This document shows positions 29,554 through 38,619 of a stretch of DNA of 64,000 nucleotides, piece by piece (position 1 is the stretch's first letter; every line of letters begins with the position of its first letter). The DNA is from Vibrio rarus (GTDB taxonomy: Bacteria; Pseudomonadota; Gammaproteobacteria; Enterobacterales; Vibrionaceae), in the NCBI RefSeq assembly GCF_024347075.1, contig NZ_AP024900.1, positions 2,604,001 to 2,668,000 on the forward strand. Reading direction: 5' to 3'. The notes under the pieces are model-generated. The model did not search any database and was not told where the DNA came from. It saw only the letters and a list, made by a program, of their open reading frames with translations. The position numbers were made by a program, and so were the translations under genes.

Positions 29554-29594
29554 ACATTGGCTACCGCGCCATTGCTCGTGAACTGCAAAAGTAA
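29554..29594. repeat. 41-bp direct repeat, right copy
   Basis: Exact copy of the purD terminal 41 bases, including the TAA. It has no purD sequence upstream, so it is an orphan copy, followed by what is probably the native purD downstream sequence and terminator. Confidence 0.95.
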
Positions 29595-29627
29595 TAGCCA
29601 CTCTTTAGCGGATTATTGAACGCAAAC

Positions 29628-29663
29628 AAAAAAGCCATTTCAATGAATGAAATGGCTTTTTTT
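29628..29663. terminator. Bidirectional terminator, native purD / DUF1481 boundary
   Basis: GCCATTTCA / TGAAATGGC with a 5-base loop is flanked by A6 on the left and T7 on the right, so it can end transcripts from both sides. Confidence 0.9.
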
Positions 29664-29682
29664 ATACTTATCATTTTCAATC

Positions 29683-30378
29683 TTAGCTATGCAAAACAGG
29701 TCGCTCAATGCAATCTTCGCTGCCGTTTTTCAGTATCAGTAACTGATTCACGACGACTTTCTTAGATTTATAGCCGCCAACAAAAACAGCAAAGTTATCC
29801 TCATCCACTAGGCGATCTATAATCACTGACGGCAGTTGATTTTTAAATTCCATGTCCGAGAAAGACTTTCCTTCACAGGTGGTAAACACCCCCTGTCTCC
29901 AGTGACCTTGGATTAACTCTAAACCTTGTTCTTGTTGAGACTTAGCTTTAACGACCAACTCACTGGCCTGCTGTTTGATCTCATTAATTTGCTCATCGCG
30001 CATAGGGATAACCTTGCCATTCTGGCGCAAGCGCTGATACACAGCTTCTCCTGCACGACTAAAGCGCAACGTCATCTGAAAAGGGACTAACTCGCCAGAA
30101 CGAGACACTCTTTCCCCTTTACGAGTCACTTCCCTAATTTGTTGGTCGCTCCAAGTATAATAACTTTGATACCAACTCTTATCTTTGAATGTCACATTAT
30201 CAGAACTTGATTCAGGGGAATCTACACGTTCAGTTAACCAGTAGATAGAGGTACTTTGGTTGTCAGTATCGCCACCAGAATACTCCGTAGGAGAGGCGGA
30301 TTGACGTAGAGGAGCAGTAGCAGATGAACAACCTGCTAGGCTGAGTATAACTAAAGCAGAAGTAATGAGGTGTTTCAT
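29683..30378 (-). CDS. DUF1481 lipoprotein (YjaH family)
   Basis: A protein of about 231 residues with the lipoprotein signal MKHLITSALVILSLAGC. DUF1481 proteins (E. coli YjaH) are encoded next to hupA; their function is unknown. A GTG 24 bases upstream would also be in frame, but it lies in the hupA terminator stem, and the ATG gives a clean signal peptide, so the ATG is chosen. The conserved end TCEGKSFSDMEF...DCIERPVLHS has two cysteines probably disulfide-linked in the periplasm. Confidence 0.9.
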   Translation of the reverse strand: MKHLITSALVILSLAGCSSATAPLRQSASPTEYSGGDTDNQSTSIYWLTERVDSPESSSDNVTFKDKSWYQSYYTWSDQQIREVTRKGERVSRSGELVPFQMTLRFSRAGEAVYQRLRQNGKVIPMRDEQINEIKQQASELVVKAKSQQEQGLELIQGHWRQGVFTTCEGKSFSDMEFKNQLPSVIIDRLVDEDNFAVFVGGYKSKKVVVNQLLILKNGSEDCIERPVLHS

Positions 30379-30414
30379 AAAAAATACGCCGAGCGATAAC
30401 ACTCGGCGTATTTT
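30379..30414 (-). terminator. Terminator of hupA
   Basis: A perfect 13-bp stem AAAATACGCCGAG / CTCGGCGTATTTT with an 8-base loop, followed on the minus strand by a T run that directly abuts the DUF1481 ATG. Expression of DUF1481 must therefore come from read-through or its own signal. Confidence 0.9.
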
Positions 30415-30417
30415 ACA

Positions 30418-30690
30418 TTAATTAACTGAATCTTTCAGTGCTTTACCAGCAGTAAATGCCGGAACATTAGCAGCTGCAATTTGAATCTCTTCACCAGTCT
30501 TAGGGTTGCGACCAGTGCGTGCGTTACGATGAGATACTTTAAATGTACCAAAACCAATTAGTTGTACTTGGTCGCCCTCTTTTAGAGCCTCAGTTACGCC
30601 TTCAAGAGTGGCTTCAAGAGCTGCTTTTGCTTGAGCTTTTGATAAATCGGCTTTTTCTGCAATTGCATCGATTAATTGGGTCTTGTTCAT
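30418..30690 (-). CDS. hupA: DNA-binding protein HU-alpha
   Basis: A 90-residue HU protein beginning [14 protein letters not shown] and with the arm signature [18 protein letters not shown], plus [19 protein letters not shown]. The sequence is closest to the alpha subunit. It compacts and bends DNA without sequence specificity. A good AAGGG site precedes the ATG. Neighbours purHD, DUF1481 and yjaG are the same as around hupA in E. coli. Confidence 0.97.
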   Translation of the reverse strand: MNKTQLIDAIAEKADLSKAQAKAALEATLEGVTEALKEGDQVQLIGFGTFKVSHRNARTGRNPKTGEEIQIAAANVPAFTAGKALKDSVN

Positions 30691-30945
30691 TGGGGTTTCC
30701 CTTCTAAAGTTTTTGAGAACAAAGCCACTCTAAATCAAAAACCCTCCATCTGGCAAAGGGTTGCAAGCGATCTTTCTGTTCAAACGAACATTTTTTAGCT
30801 CATTCTGTAGTTCAACTCACAAATTCACCACCACTGGTGGGCTCGACGCTTGTATTTTCAACCTCTAACACCTACTTACAAAGTATCAATTGCATATAAT
30901 GGCTGTCATACTCAGCCTGATTTCTAAACGATCTACAAAGGTACT

Positions 30946-32052
30946 ATGTTACTTCTTACTATCTATGTCTCCATCGCCATTGGAGTGTCATTTATTTGCT
31001 CTGTACTAGAAGCCGTTCTGCTAAGTATTTCGCCTAGCTATATTGCTCAGTTAAGACAACAAGGGCACCCCGCTGCTAGCAAGTTAAGTCAGTTAAAATC
31101 CGATATTGACCGACCGTTAGCGTCCATTCTGACCCTAAATACCATAGCCCATACCATAGGAGCGGCCAGTGCTGGTGCACAAGCCTCTATTGTCTTTGGC
31201 AGTGAGTGGTTAGGCGTATTTTCGGCGGTGCTAACATTGGGCATTTTAGTGCTCTCAGAAATTGTCCCTAAGACAATTGGCGCGACCTATTGGCGTCAAC
31301 TGGCACCAACCTCAGCGAGAATACTGAACTGGATGGTATGGGGACTGCGACCCTTTGTTTGGTTCTCAGAACAAATCACTAAACGCCTCTCTCGCGGTAA
31401 CGTAGAACCTAAGTTACGCGAAGAAATGTCAGCGATGGCGATTTTAGCGGAAGAGTCCGATGAATTTGGTGAAGACGAAACGCGCATTCTTAATAATTTG
31501 CTTAACTTACCTAACGTGCCTGTTACGAAAACAATGACACCTCGTCCTGTTGTGTTTCGGGTAAATGCCAAGCTGACCATTAATGAATTTTTAGCCACAC
31601 ACAATGACACGCCCTTCTCTCGACCTTTGGTGTATTCTGAGCAAAAAGACAATATCTGTGGGTTTGTGCATCGCTTAGAGTTATTCAAGCTACAACAACA
31701 AGGCCAAGGCACTGAGCTGCTTGGTAATGTAATGCGCCCTATTCATGTGTTTCTAAATAACAGTGTGTTACCTAAGGTATTTGCTCATATGCTGGCACAG
31801 AAACTGCACATTACTTTAGTTGTGGATGAATACGGCACAGTACAAGGTATTGTGACCCTTGAAGATATCTTTGAATTTTTATTAGGACAGGAAATTGTTG
31901 ATGAAGCGGATAAAAACCGCGACATGCAGCAAGTGGCTCACGAGCGTTGGGACAATTGGACAAAACGCCATGGGGTGATCATTAGTACCGATGACGATCC
32001 TAACAAAGAGCAACAGAAAGATGCTCCGGCGCCTGAAGCGGATAAAAAATAA
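30946..32052 (+). CDS. CNNM / CBS-domain membrane protein
   Basis: A 368-residue protein with an N-terminal CNNM (DUF21) transmembrane domain (about 1-175; four helices, with SEIVPKTIGATYW, the conserved E-x-x-P-K) and a cytosolic CBS pair (about 195-325, with MTPRPVVF and LVVDEYGTVQGIVTLEDIFE). The CorC_HlyC domain of the related CorC proteins is absent. CNNM proteins move or sense magnesium or similar cations. A TATAAT box lies about 50 bases upstream of the ATG. Confidence 0.88.
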   Translation: MLLLTIYVSIAIGVSFICSVLEAVLLSISPSYIAQLRQQGHPAASKLSQLKSDIDRPLASILTLNTIAHTIGAASAGAQASIVFGSEWLGVFSAVLTLGILVLSEIVPKTIGATYWRQLAPTSARILNWMVWGLRPFVWFSEQITKRLSRGNVEPKLREEMSAMAILAEESDEFGEDETRILNNLLNLPNVPVTKTMTPRPVVFRVNAKLTINEFLATHNDTPFSRPLVYSEQKDNICGFVHRLELFKLQQQGQGTELLGNVMRPIHVFLNNSVLPKVFAHMLAQKLHITLVVDEYGTVQGIVTLEDIFEFLLGQEIVDEADKNRDMQQVAHERWDNWTKRHGVIISTDDDPNKEQQKDAPAPEADKK

Positions 32053-32056
32053 TACA

Positions 32057-32081
32057 ACGGGAGCCTAAAGCTCCCGTTTTC
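32057..32081 (+). terminator. Terminator between the CNNM gene and yjaG
   Basis: ACGGGAGC / GCTCCCGT with a 5-base loop and a T run; it lies between convergent genes. Confidence 0.9.
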
Positions 32082-32097
32082 AATGGACCGCTTTATA

Positions 32098-32685
32098 TCA
32101 AAGCTGCACCCCAATATTGCTGATGCCCTCTTCACGCAACTCAGCACGTAAATCTTTAATCAGCTCTACATCACGTTCAGTGCACTCACGTAATGGACGT
32201 GCAATGGCCCACTGTACATCCCACTCTTCACATACAGCTTCATTTTGTTTTTGATTTTCATTGGTGATTTCTTCACTGCCTTGAGCCACTTCAAGATCCG
32301 CTACCGTCATCACCGACTGTTGGCTGATATTTTGTACCGCATCACCCAGTAAATCACGATCTAGCAAAGCGTGTAATAATTCGGCTAGCCCCATGCACGC
32401 ATCAATGGCAGGGTAAACACCGTAAAACTCAAAGTCTTCAGAACTAGGGACTAGCTCTTCAAGCTTTTCCAATTGGCGCTCAAAGTTAACTTTGGCATTT
32501 TTAATGGTCAGCAACTCCCAAATGCTATCGAGAATATCTCGGTAGATTCGTGCCTCGGCAAATTCCGTTGTTTGACAAAACATGGCATAGTTTGGGTACA
32601 TTCGTTCACACAAACTGGCCATAAAAGTGATTTGTTGCCAAGGTTCTAATTTTTCAATACGAACCTGAAGAGGATTCTGTAACAT
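32098..32685 (-). CDS. yjaG: DUF416 protein YjaG
   Basis: A 195-residue cytoplasmic, mostly helical protein. It aligns throughout with E. coli YjaG: MLQNPLQVRIEKLEPWQQITFMASLCERMYPNYAMFCQ at the start (key residues quoted in part), FYGVYPAIDACMGL in the middle and ELIKDLRAELREEGISNIGV at the end. Function unknown. It belongs to the hupA neighbourhood. Confidence 0.93.
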   Translation of the reverse strand: MLQNPLQVRIEKLEPWQQITFMASLCERMYPNYAMFCQTTEFAEARIYRDILDSIWELLTIKNAKVNFERQLEKLEELVPSSEDFEFYGVYPAIDACMGLAELLHALLDRDLLGDAVQNISQQSVMTVADLEVAQGSEEITNENQKQNEAVCEEWDVQWAIARPLRECTERDVELIKDLRAELREEGISNIGVQL

Positions 32686-32773
32686 AACGACTCACAATTG
32701 TGGAAAACAGCAAAAGTGTACACAATTCTTGAATGCTATTCATAGTTTTACTTAACTTTAAGGACCCATCCCG

Positions 32774-33700
32774 ATGAAAACAGACATCCAGCACTTATAT
32801 GTCGAGTCAAAAAACAAAGATGAGTACCTTAAACTACTCAAAAAAGAAAATTTGCCCCACCTTAAAGTTACCGAAGACAAAAGCATCGCTAACATCGTTC
32901 TTGCTAGCCCAACCATGATTGCAAGCCAGCTCGATGAGTTTGCCAATTTACAATGGCTACAATCCATCTATGCTGGAGTGGATAGTTTAATTGAACCTGC
33001 GCTGCGCAAGGATTACCTACTAACCAATGTCAAAGAGATATTTGGTCAACCGATAGCGGAATATGTACTAGGATACGCCATCAGTCATTTCCGTCATTTT
33101 GCCACCTATCAGCAACAACAAAGTGCCCAACAATGGCAACCCCACCCGTACAGTTGCTTAAATGAAAAAACCATCGTTATCCTTGGTACAGGCTCCATTG
33201 GTGCGCATCTCTCTATTGTGGCCAAAGCGTTTGGCTTAACCACTATCGGCGTCAACGCCTCTGGACGCATCCCAGAAAATAGTCAATTTGACGCCATATA
33301 TACTACGCAAGCGATCAAACAGGCCCTAACGCGCGCGGATATCCTTGTCTCTGTATTACCTCGCACCGCTCAAACAAAAGGCCTATTAAACGCAGACACT
33401 TTCTCTAGTTGTAAAGATACGCTGTTATTTAACGTTGGCCGCGGGGATGCAATAGAGACTCAAGCGCTATTAAATGCCCTTCAGCAGAGAAAAGTAACGC
33501 ACGCTTACTTAGATGTTTTTATTAATGAGCCAATTTCCCAGCAATGCCCGTACTGGCAACACCCAAATGTCACCGTCACACCTCATACCGCAGCACATTC
33601 TTTCCCTAATCAAGTTATAGGGCTCTTTAAAGATAACTACTTAAAGTGGCTTAATGAAAAACCATTAACGGCCATTGTAGACTTTAATAAGGGCTATTAA
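32774..33700 (+). CDS. D-2-hydroxyacid dehydrogenase (GhrA-like)
   Basis: A 308-residue NAD(P)-dependent dehydrogenase. The nucleotide-binding loop is ILGTGSIGAHLSIVAKAFG, and the catalytic region shows NVGRGDAIETQALLNAL with the conserved Arg and the later VTPHTAAHSF with the catalytic His. It probably reduces glyoxylate or hydroxypyruvate or acts on a related 2-keto acid; the substrate cannot be read from sequence. A good AAGGA site precedes the ATG. Confidence 0.9.
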   Translation: MKTDIQHLYVESKNKDEYLKLLKKENLPHLKVTEDKSIANIVLASPTMIASQLDEFANLQWLQSIYAGVDSLIEPALRKDYLLTNVKEIFGQPIAEYVLGYAISHFRHFATYQQQQSAQQWQPHPYSCLNEKTIVILGTGSIGAHLSIVAKAFGLTTIGVNASGRIPENSQFDAIYTTQAIKQALTRADILVSVLPRTAQTKGLLNADTFSSCKDTLLFNVGRGDAIETQALLNALQQRKVTHAYLDVFINEPISQQCPYWQHPNVTVTPHTAAHSFPNQVIGLFKDNYLKWLNEKPLTAIVDFNKGY

Positions 33701-33779
33701 TTTCCTATGAAATAAACTATCAAGATGACCAACAACCCGCCGTCATAACATCTAATTTTGAAACGCATTAAGCACTATG

Positions 33780-34140
33780 GTCTCAAGTTATGCCCGTTAT
33801 GGTACTCATTATAAATCAGGGGGGATGGCAGATAGATGCTACTGGGAGTTTTGTAGGTCGTTTAGGTAACGAGTCTAGTTTGCCTAAATTATGGATACTG
33901 ACGACGGCGCAAAATGGAATCTGGTATTAATGTTTGAACACAGGTCAAACAGTGAGTGGCGATTTTCTGGTGGGGTACACTTTAAAAAGTGTACGCTGGT
34001 GTAACCAATATATTTGAAAGCCAGCCTGAACTTTATCTCTGGGCAAAGTGCAGTTAATAACTTGAAACTAGGTGGCATCAAATTCGACCAAGGCTTTGTA
34101 GGTCAAATTACCGATCATGACGCTATGCTCAGAGAACCGA
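33780..34140 (+). pseudogene. Decayed coding remnant, possible beta-barrel protein
   Basis: The gene-free stretch between the dehydrogenase and pyrE contains coding-like blocks in different plus-strand frames: GGWQIDATGSFVGRLGNESS, then DDGAKWNLVLMFEHRSNSEW, then ASLNFISGQSAVNNLKLGG. Each is cut by a stop or frame change. Alternating aromatic and polar residues recall an outer-membrane or periplasmic beta protein. The parent gene is not identified. Confidence 0.35.
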
Positions 34141-34154
34141 GCCTACTACGCAAT

Positions 34155-34196
34155 AAAAAGCTCTACAGCAATAACAAAGTTACCATAGAGCTTTTT
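34155..34196 (-). terminator. Hairpin after pyrE
   Basis: AAAAAGCTCTA / TAGAGCTTTTT with a 20-base loop, readable in both directions; on the minus strand it follows the pyrE stop by about 15 bases. Confidence 0.7.
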
Positions 34197-34210
34197 AATA
34201 TAAATCTGGC

Positions 34211-34852
34211 TTACACGCCGTATTGTGCGCGATAGGCTTTTACAGATTCTAATTGCTCTGCGTTGCCACCTTTCTCTTCTAAGAAAGTAATCAGGTCTGT
34301 TAGGCTAACAATCGAGATGATTGAACAGTTAAAGTCGCGCTCTACTTCTTGAATAGCAGAAAGCTCACCCTTGCCTTTTTCTTGACGATCAATGGCCACT
34401 AATACGCCCGCAAGATCCGCGCCATTCGCTTGGATAATTTGCATAGATTCACGAATCGCAGTACCCGCTGTGATGACATCATCCACCAGCATAATACGGC
34501 CTTCCAATGCACTACCAACTAGGTTGCCACCTTCGCCGTGATCTTTGGCTTCTTTACGGTTAAAACAGTATGGCTTGTCAGTATCGTGATGATCCGCCAG
34601 CGCCACTGCTGTGGTCGTTGCAATTGGGATGCCTTTGTAAGCTGGGCCAAATAGCACATCATAATCAATAGCAGAATCTGCTAATGCTGCAGCATAAAAG
34701 CGACCTAGACGCGCCAAATCACGACCAGTATTAAACAGGCCAGCGTTAAAGAAGTATGGGCTAGTACGGCCTGACTTTAGAGTAAACTCACCAAACTTAA
34801 GAACTTGTTTCTCAAGTGCAAACTCAATAAATTCACGCTGGTATGCTTTCAT
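34211..34852 (-). CDS. pyrE: Orotate phosphoribosyltransferase
   Basis: A 213-residue enzyme joining orotate and PRPP to give OMP in pyrimidine synthesis. It has [14 protein letters not shown] near the start, [17 protein letters not shown], the flexible loop [12 protein letters not shown], and the PRPP-binding motif [13 protein letters not shown]. It follows rph on the same strand, separated by an attenuator-like hairpin, as in E. coli. Confidence 0.98.
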   Translation of the reverse strand: MKAYQREFIEFALEKQVLKFGEFTLKSGRTSPYFFNAGLFNTGRDLARLGRFYAAALADSAIDYDVLFGPAYKGIPIATTTAVALADHHDTDKPYCFNRKEAKDHGEGGNLVGSALEGRIMLVDDVITAGTAIRESMQIIQANGADLAGVLVAIDRQEKGKGELSAIQEVERDFNCSIISIVSLTDLITFLEEKGGNAEQLESVKAYRAQYGV

Positions 34853-34915
34853 TATTTTCTCTCTTATAAGATTCTAGATTATTAAACGTTGTATTTGTGC
34901 ATCTCCAGTGGAGAC

Positions 34916-34940
34916 AAAAAAATAGCCCCACAAGGAGCTA
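34916..34940 (-). promoter_or_regulatory. rph-pyrE attenuator hairpin
   Basis: On the minus strand TAGCTCC / GGGGCTA (one G-T pair) with a 4-base loop is followed by seven T residues, between rph and pyrE. In E. coli the same position holds the UTP-sensitive attenuator in which translation of rph controls read-through into pyrE. The stop of rph lies about 10 bases before the stem, close enough for that coupling. Confidence 0.8.
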
Positions 34941-34948
34941 CTTAAAAA

Positions 34949-35665
34949 CTATTCAGCCAGTGCCGCTTTTTGCACTTCGATGATGTCTGCAATGCCCTTT
35001 TGCGCCAGAGCCAACAGTTTCATCAGCTCCTCATGTGAGAACGGTTCACCCTCGGCAGTACCTTGAACTTCAATCATTTTACCTTCTTCGGTCATCACGA
35101 CGTTCATATCGGTATCAGCAGCTGAATCTTCAACATACTCAAGATCACACAGACCTTCACCGCCAACAATACCAACAGAAACAGCAGATACGTGCCCTTT
35201 CATTGGGTTTGCTTTTAGTTTGCCTTGTGCAACCAATTTTTGGAATGCATCAGCCATTGCCACACTTGCGCCAGAGATAGAAGCGGTACGTGTACCACCG
35301 TCAGCCTGAATCACATCACAATCAACGGTTATCATGATTTCGCCCATCGCTTCCAGATCAACCACAGCACGTAGGCTACGAGCGATCAGACGCTGAATTT
35401 CCATCGTACGGCCACCTTGCTTGCCACTTGCCGCTTCACGACGGTTACGAGTGTGCGTTGCTCGAGGAAGCATGCCGTATTCAGCGGTTACCCAACCTTT
35501 ACCTTTGCCTTTCAACCAACGAGGTACATTCTCTTCTACAGAAGCGTTACACAATACCTTGGTATTGCCAAACTCGACTAATACAGAACCTTCTGCATAA
35601 GCGGTGTAGTTGCGAGTCATTTTAATTGGACGAACCTGATCTACTGCACGATCGTTTGGACGCAT
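34949..35665 (-). CDS. rph: Ribonuclease PH
   Basis: A 238-residue phosphorolytic 3'-5' exoribonuclease that trims tRNA 3' ends. Visible marks are [14 protein letters not shown], the RNA-binding [21 protein letters not shown] with the key arginines, and [19 protein letters not shown] with the phosphate/catalytic Asp. Full length (unlike the frameshifted K-12 gene). It is divergent from yicC and leads into pyrE. Confidence 0.98.
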   Translation of the reverse strand: MRPNDRAVDQVRPIKMTRNYTAYAEGSVLVEFGNTKVLCNASVEENVPRWLKGKGKGWVTAEYGMLPRATHTRNRREAASGKQGGRTMEIQRLIARSLRAVVDLEAMGEIMITVDCDVIQADGGTRTASISGASVAMADAFQKLVAQGKLKANPMKGHVSAVSVGIVGGEGLCDLEYVEDSAADTDMNVVMTEEGKMIEVQGTAEGEPFSHEELMKLLALAQKGIADIIEVQKAALAE

Positions 35666-35811
35666 TGAAAGTCACCTAAATAATTGGCTATGGGATTGGC
35701 TCGAGATTATATAGGATCATGAATCAGGATGCGACCTTATGGGGTCGCTCGCTTTTGTGCTAAGATTGCCCGCAATATAGACGCACCAATGTAATGAATA
35801 AAGGTAATTTG

Positions 35812-36678
35812 ATGATTTACAGCATGACCGCTTACGCGCGTAAAGAAGTAAAAGGCGACTGGGGCAGCGCAGTATGGGAAATTCGCTCTGTTAACCAGCG
35901 TTATTTAGAAACCTACTTCCGCCTACCAGAACAATTTCGTGGCCTAGAACCTATCCTTCGTGAACGTTTTCGTAAGCGCCTAGCACGCGGTAAGGTTGAG
36001 TGTCATCTACGCTTTGAAGCAAACCCAAGCGCTAAAGGCGAGCTAAGCATCAATACTGAACTTGCTAAACAAGTGATTAACGCGGCTAACCAAGTGATGG
36101 ACATGACAGGCGAAACCACTCGCATCAACCCATTCCAAGTAATGCAATGGCAAGGTGTGATGGAAACGCCAGAGCAAGACATGGACAACGTAAACAAAGA
36201 CCTTCTTGCAGGCTTTGAAGGTGCGATTGCTGACTTCCTTGAAGCTCGCGCCAGCGAAGGCGACAACATGAAAGCGCTAATCGACCAACGCCTAGAAGCC
36301 ATCACTGCAGAAGTGGTGAAAGTGCGTGCTCGCATGCCAGAAATTCTACAATGGCAACGTGACCGCCTACTGAATAAATTTGAAGAGGCGTCTATCGAGC
36401 TAGATTCATCTCGCGTTGAACAAGAACTTATCGTTCTAGCTCAAAAATCAGACGTAGCAGAAGAACTAGACCGCCTAGACTCTCACGTAAAAGAAACCAA
36501 CAGCATCCTGAAAAAAGGTGGCGCTTGTGGCCGTCGTCTAGATTTCATGATGCAAGAATTCAACCGTGAATCAAACACGCTAGCATCAAAATCTATCAGC
36601 ACTGACATCACCGCTTCAGGCGTTGAACTAAAAGTTCTGATTGAGCAAATGCGCGAGCAAATCCAGAATATTGAATAG
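35812..36678 (+). CDS. yicC: YicC-family endoribonuclease
   Basis: A 288-residue protein of the YicC/YloC family, recently described as RNases. It begins MIYSMTAYARKE, matching E. coli YicC, and contains EIRSVNQRYLETYFRLPEQFR and the C-terminal RRLDFMMQEFNRESNTLASKS. An ATG 18 bases upstream is in frame, but AAAGGT sits 5-6 bases before the chosen ATG and homologues start there. The 3' end of yicC is a known integration site for mobilizable islands in vibrios, which fits the accessory DNA that follows. Confidence 0.95.
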   Translation: MIYSMTAYARKEVKGDWGSAVWEIRSVNQRYLETYFRLPEQFRGLEPILRERFRKRLARGKVECHLRFEANPSAKGELSINTELAKQVINAANQVMDMTGETTRINPFQVMQWQGVMETPEQDMDNVNKDLLAGFEGAIADFLEARASEGDNMKALIDQRLEAITAEVVKVRARMPEILQWQRDRLLNKFEEASIELDSSRVEQELIVLAQKSDVAEELDRLDSHVKETNSILKKGGACGRRLDFMMQEFNRESNTLASKSISTDITASGVELKVLIEQMREQIQNIE

Positions 36679-36705
36679 ATTAATCTACAACATTAAATGA
36701 TATCC

Positions 36706-36732
36706 AGCCCGTATTTTAATACGGGCTTTTTT
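36706..36732 (+). terminator. Terminator of yicC
   Basis: AGCCCGTAT / ATACGGGCT with a 4-base loop and six T residues, 27 bases after the stop. Confidence 0.93.
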
Positions 36733-36767
36733 AGGTCAGGATATTTAGGTTTGAAGCTAGGTCGCAG

Positions 36768-36891
36768 CTACCCTACCGACAGTTTTGCGGCTTGTTGCCA
36801 CAGCGCGTTCACCAACATAATAACGTTCACGATCTAATCTATTTTCTATCAATTGAGTAATGAGTTGTTCATAAATGCCAATCTGTTGCAT
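36768..36891 (-). pseudogene. Deletion scar of a PLD-helicase gene
   Basis: On the minus strand an ATG opens MQQIGIYEQLITQLIENRLD...YYVGER, which matches the first 29 residues of the large helicase encoded at 41959-45099. It then jumps, one frame off, to ALWQQAAKLSVG and a stop, matching the last residues of that same protein. About 1000 codons are missing between. The differences from the intact gene show that it was a separate paralogue, not a piece of the present copy. Confidence 0.88.
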
Positions 36892-36981
36892 GCGTTACTT
36901 CTATCTCGATATTTTGATTTATTACACCTGGTTGCAATTAAAGAAGCGAACCAAATTTATTCAAAACACCTCTGCACAAAC

Positions 36982-37012
36982 AAAAACCCCTTAGCTCATC
37001 ACAAGCCAAGGG
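36982..37012 (-). terminator. Terminator of the xanthine permease gene
   Basis: CCCTT-A-GCT / AGC-C-AAGGG with an 8-base loop, followed by a T run on the minus strand, about 20 bases after the permease stop. Confidence 0.75.
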
Positions 37013-37033
37013 ATTCTTAATTAAACGATATAT

Positions 37034-38434
37034 TTAAGCTTCTTTTTCTGACAACACTTCTTTTGTAGATGAAGCATCTTCTTGTTGCGTTGAGGTTTCT
37101 GGAAGCAGGATGCTCATAATGATGGCGGTAATACCACCAGCTGCAACACCTGTTGATAGAAGGTTTTTAATTAGGTCCGGCATGAACTGAAGGATTTCTG
37201 GTTTTTGCGCAACGCCGAGTCCCATAGAGAAAGACAGTGCCATGATTAAAACAGCGCGGCGGTCTAGGTCAACGCGGGAGATGATTCTCACTCCGGCCGC
37301 GGCGATAGTACCGAACATAACGATAGTTGCACCGCCGAGTACTGGCTCTGGGATTAACTGCACAAAGCTTGCTACGCCTGGGAACAAGCCAAGCAAAATC
37401 AACATTGCAGAAATAAAGTATCCTACATAACGGCTAGCCACGCCGGTTAGCATAATAATGCCGTTGTTTTGGCTGAAGGTTGAGTTTGGAAAGCTGTTAA
37501 ATACGGCGGCTAATGCGGAGTTAAAGCCATCAGCAAGTACGCCACCTTTAATGCGCTTCATATAGATAGGGCCTTTTACCGGCTCACCTGACACCTCAGA
37601 GGTAGCAGTAATATCACCAATAGCCTCTAGTGCAGTGATCAAAAAGATAAGCACTAACGGGATAAACAGTGACCAATCAAAGCTTAGACCAAACTGCATT
37701 GGGATTGGTAATGCGAAGATAGCGGTATTGCTTGGTTGAGAGGTGTCGATCATGCCCATTGCGTACGCAGCAACATAGCCAACAAACATGGCAATAGCAA
37801 TTGAAGCCACTCGAATATAAGGGTTTTTAGAGCGGTTTAGTAACACGATAAACCCTAGCACAATACCCGCTAAGGTCAGTTTATCTAGGCTACCAAAGGT
37901 ACCGTCACTCATAGCGGCATAGCCACCACCCATCGAAACCAAACCAACCTGAATTAGGGTTAAGCCAATCAGTGTCACTACTATCCCTGAAACCAATGGG
38001 GTAATAATGCGCTGTGCATGTTCCAATACCCGAGAAAGTAATATTTCAGCAAATGAAGCGACTAATATGGTGCCGAAAATAGCAGACATCATGGTTGCTA
38101 TATCTGCACCGCCTGCCTTTAATGACATTCCCGCGCCAATAATAGGCCCCAAGAAATTAAAGCTAGTACCTTGTATAGAGAGAAGACCTGAACCAATAGG
38201 TCCAAAGGTACGAATTTGAATAAATGACGATATTCCCGAAGCAAATAATGACATGCTAATAATGGTATTGGTTTGCTCTGCTGGCACACCTAAAGATTGG
38301 CATATTAATAACGATGGGGTGATAACGGCCACGAACATAGCAAGAAGGTGCTGTATGGCGGCAAATAATGTTTGTGGAACTGGCGGGCGATCATTTAGTT
38401 GATAGACCAACTCTGATGGGCGTAGATCGTTCAT
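37034..38434 (-). CDS. xanP: NCS2 xanthine permease, XanP-like
   Basis: A 466-residue transporter with about 14 helices. The NCS2 signature [20 protein letters not shown] and the region [18 protein letters not shown] match E. coli XanP/XanQ, whose substrate is xanthine taken up with protons. The PurR box in its promoter supports a purine role. Uric acid cannot be excluded as substrate. The gene stands alone between the helicase scar and an IS fragment. Confidence 0.88.
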   Translation of the reverse strand: MNDLRPSELVYQLNDRPPVPQTLFAAIQHLLAMFVAVITPSLLICQSLGVPAEQTNTIISMSLFASGISSFIQIRTFGPIGSGLLSIQGTSFNFLGPIIGAGMSLKAGGADIATMMSAIFGTILVASFAEILLSRVLEHAQRIITPLVSGIVVTLIGLTLIQVGLVSMGGGYAAMSDGTFGSLDKLTLAGIVLGFIVLLNRSKNPYIRVASIAIAMFVGYVAAYAMGMIDTSQPSNTAIFALPIPMQFGLSFDWSLFIPLVLIFLITALEAIGDITATSEVSGEPVKGPIYMKRIKGGVLADGFNSALAAVFNSFPNSTFSQNNGIIMLTGVASRYVGYFISAMLILLGLFPGVASFVQLIPEPVLGGATIVMFGTIAAAGVRIISRVDLDRRAVLIMALSFSMGLGVAQKPEILQFMPDLIKNLLSTGVAAGGITAIIMSILLPETSTQQEDASSTKEVLSEKEA

Positions 38435-38501
38435 GTTTTTCTCTCTAAATTTCCCTCCCCTGTGATTGCTGTTAATCAGGAGAGTATACGTTTAGGGCGG
38501 G

Positions 38502-38539
38502 ATTATAAGAGCATAAACACAAAAAGCAATCGTTTGCGT
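38502..38539 (-). promoter_or_regulatory. xanP promoter with overlapping PurR box
   Basis: On the minus strand TTGCTT (-35, 38524-38529) and TATAAT (-10, 38502-38507) are 16 bases apart. The sequence AAGCAATCGTTTGCGT (38524-38539) overlaps the -35 and matches 14 of 16 positions of the PurR consensus, so repression by PurR with hypoxanthine or guanine is expected. Confidence 0.8.
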
Positions 38540-38619
38540 TGTAAATAATGAAGCTAATTTCGTTGAAGGTTAATTAATGCTGTTTGTTCACTTTACTCTG
38601 TTCCTTAGTACCCTAGGGC

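Noticed and set aside
33884..34235. Frames of 65 and 73 codons between the dehydrogenase and pyrE
   Set aside because: Not called as genes because the plus-strand protein text continues across frames; treated as one decayed gene. The minus frame is its shadow.
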